DNA of 15,863 nt from assembly GCA_012510295.1 (NCBI GenBank), contig JAAZID010000239.1:1-15863 (forward strand). The letters are read 5' to 3'. Positions within the stretch are counted from its first letter, which is position 1. Each line of letters starts with the position of its first letter. This document shows positions 14,753 through 15,863 of this stretch, one piece after another. The translations under genes were made by a program, and so were the position numbers. Source of the DNA: Methanomicrobiales archaeon. Lineage in GTDB: Archaea > Halobacteriota > Methanomicrobia > Methanomicrobiales > Methanoculleaceae. The notes under the pieces were generated by a model. That model ran no database searches. It was not told where the DNA came from and saw nothing but the letters and a program-made list of their open reading frames with translations.

Positions 14753-15373
14753 ATGGTAGACTTGAAGAAACACGGTCCGACGATCGCACTCCTCTTTACC
14801 ATGCTGGTCTTCCTCTCGTACAGCATCGGGGGGGTGCGGGAGACGGTCGGTTCAGCGATGAACACGATACTCGGGCCGTTCATCGACGTCCTCGGCGTGC
14901 CGTTCTTTGTTATGATCCTGATCCTCTCAAGCATCACCGGTCTGTACTCATCACTCGTCCAGAAGTACACGATCGACTATGATAAGATGCAGGAGGTCCA
15001 GGCGAAAGCGCGGGTCTTTCAGAAAGAGTTCCGGGAGGCCCAGCTTGCCGGGGATGAGAAACGGATCAAGAAGCTCCAGGGGAAGCAGGAGCGGATGATG
15101 CAGGATCAGCTCGATCTCTCAAAGCAACAGTTCACCCCGATGGCGATCATCCTCATACTGACGGTGCCGATCTTCTTCTGGCTCCTCTTCCGGCTCCCGC
15201 CGGTCGGTGAGTCGATCACGATCGTAAGCGGTATTGTGATGCCCTACATCGGGACGGTCAGCCTCTCGGCGACTGCGTTCTGGGTCGTGCCGGCCTGGAT
15301 CTTCTGGTACATGATCTGCTCGCTCGCCGTCACCCAGGTGATCAGGAAGTCGCTCGATATCGGAGGACTCTGA
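14753..15373 (+). CDS. DUF106 membrane protein, EMC3/TMCO1-like (Oxa1 superfamily)
   Basis: This 206-residue integral membrane protein has hydrophobic segments at about residues 11-28, 43-65, 130-148 and in the 155-195 region. A highly charged predicted coiled coil occupies about 70-125 (VQAKARVFQKEFREAQLAGD, then KLQGKQERMMQDQL) and would lie in the cytosol. This layout matches archaeal DUF106 proteins, related to eukaryotic EMC3 and TMCO1 and to bacterial YidC, which insert proteins into membranes. The role here is inferred from family resemblance and from its place beside secY. GAGGTAACC precedes the ATG, seven bases after adk. The stop shares a base with the cmk start. Confidence 0.85.
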   Translation: MVDLKKHGPTIALLFTMLVFLSYSIGGVRETVGSAMNTILGPFIDVLGVPFFVMILILSSITGLYSSLVQKYTIDYDKMQEVQAKARVFQKEFREAQLAGDEKRIKKLQGKQERMMQDQLDLSKQQFTPMAIILILTVPIFFWLLFRLPPVGESITIVSGIVMPYIGTVSLSATAFWVVPAWIFWYMICSLAVTQVIRKSLDIGGL

Positions 15374-15863
15374 TGCGGATAACCGTCAGCGGTCCACCGG
15401 GGAGCGGCACCACGTCGCTTGCCCGCTACATCGCCACAAAGTACGGGCTTGAGTTCATATCGGCGGGCGAGGTCTTCCGCAGGCTTTCCCGGGAGCATGA
15501 TATGGATCTCGCAGAGTTTGGTCGACTCGCGGAGAGCGAACCCTCGGTCGACCGGATGATCGATGAGAGGCAGAAGGAGATCGGGGAGGCCTCAGGTTCG
15601 ATCGTCATCGAAGGGAGGCTCTCAGGCCGGATGATCGCAAACGCCGATCTCCGGATATGGCTTGCGGCATCGCTCGAGTGCCGGGCAAAGCGGATCGCTG
15701 GTAGGGATGATATGGGCGAAGAGGAGGCGCTCGCCTACACCCGGGGCCGGCAGCACTCGGAGGCCACCCGCTACCGGAACTACTACGATATCGACATAAA
15801 CGATCTCTCACCGTATGATCTCGTGCTCTCGTCGGAGACCTTCGGTGTTGATGCCCTCGGCGC
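15373..15863 (+). CDS. cmk: Cytidylate kinase, archaeal type (C-terminus cut by window edge)
   Basis: At least 163 codons are present, and the gene continues past the right edge. The enzyme phosphorylates CMP and dCMP with ATP in pyrimidine nucleotide recycling. The P-loop region, GPPGSGTTS at residues 7-15, has Thr where most kinases have Lys. The CMP-binding area begins YGLEFISAGEVFRRLSREHD, and IVIEGRLSGRMI matches the conserved glycine-rich GRLAG/GRLSG-type segment of this family. A later RGRQHSEATRYRNYYDIDIN block is also typical. The start codon overlaps the DUF106 stop as TGATG. Close relatives such as shikimate or adenylate kinase fit less well. Confidence 0.9.
   Translation, partial: MRITVSGPPGSGTTSLARYIATKYGLEFISAGEVFRRLSREHDMDLAEFGRLAESEPSVDRMIDERQKEIGEASGSIVIEGRLSGRMIANADLRIWLAASLECRAKRIAGRDDMGEEEALAYTRGRQHSEATRYRNYYDIDINDLSPYDLVLSSETFGVDALG

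Overview
The window comes from the chromosome of an archaeon, most likely a methanogen of the order Methanomicrobiales (Methanoculleus or a close relative). The support is the archaeal-type ribosomal protein order, with eukaryote-like proteins eS4, eL32 and eL19 in the cluster and the RNase P protein Rnp1 between uL29 and uS17. Other support is the archaeal adenylate kinase family, a Tfx-type regulator known mainly from methanogens, GGTGA-type ribosome binding sites, TATA-like promoters and G+C-rich codon use. The genus is an inference from overall resemblance; no search was run.

Layout. Positions 1-238 hold the possible start of a leftward gene and an AT-rich divergent promoter region. A tfx-type DNA-binding protein gene follows (239-643). 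Positions 644-1339 carry no convincing protein gene. They contain one very good TATA box (775-782) and many perfect hairpins, so this is either a long structured 5' leader or a separate non-coding RNA. From 1340 to 14001 runs one uninterrupted rightward cluster: uL3, uL4, uL23, uL2, uS19, uL22, uS3, uL29, Rnp1, uS17, uL14, uL24, eS4, uL5, uS14, uS8, uL6, eL32, eL19, uL18, uS5, uL30, uL15 and secY. Gaps are 0-22 bases, and many junctions are overlapping stop/start codons, implying translational coupling. A hairpin plus T-runs just after secY probably ends this unit. A second small unit follows after a 168-base gap with its own AT-rich promoter: archaeal adenylate kinase, a DUF106 (EMC3/TMCO1-like) membrane protein and cytidylate kinase, the last cut by the right edge.

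Function. The cluster makes much of the rRNA-binding core of both ribosomal subunits, one protein of the tRNA-maturing RNase P, and the channel subunit of the Sec translocon. The downstream unit makes two nucleoside-monophosphate kinases and a probable membrane-insertion factor related to the Oxa1 superfamily. This layout is conserved and largely conventional for euryarchaea. The unexplained part is the structured 644-1339 interval. I saw no mobile element, CRISPR array, rRNA or tRNA.
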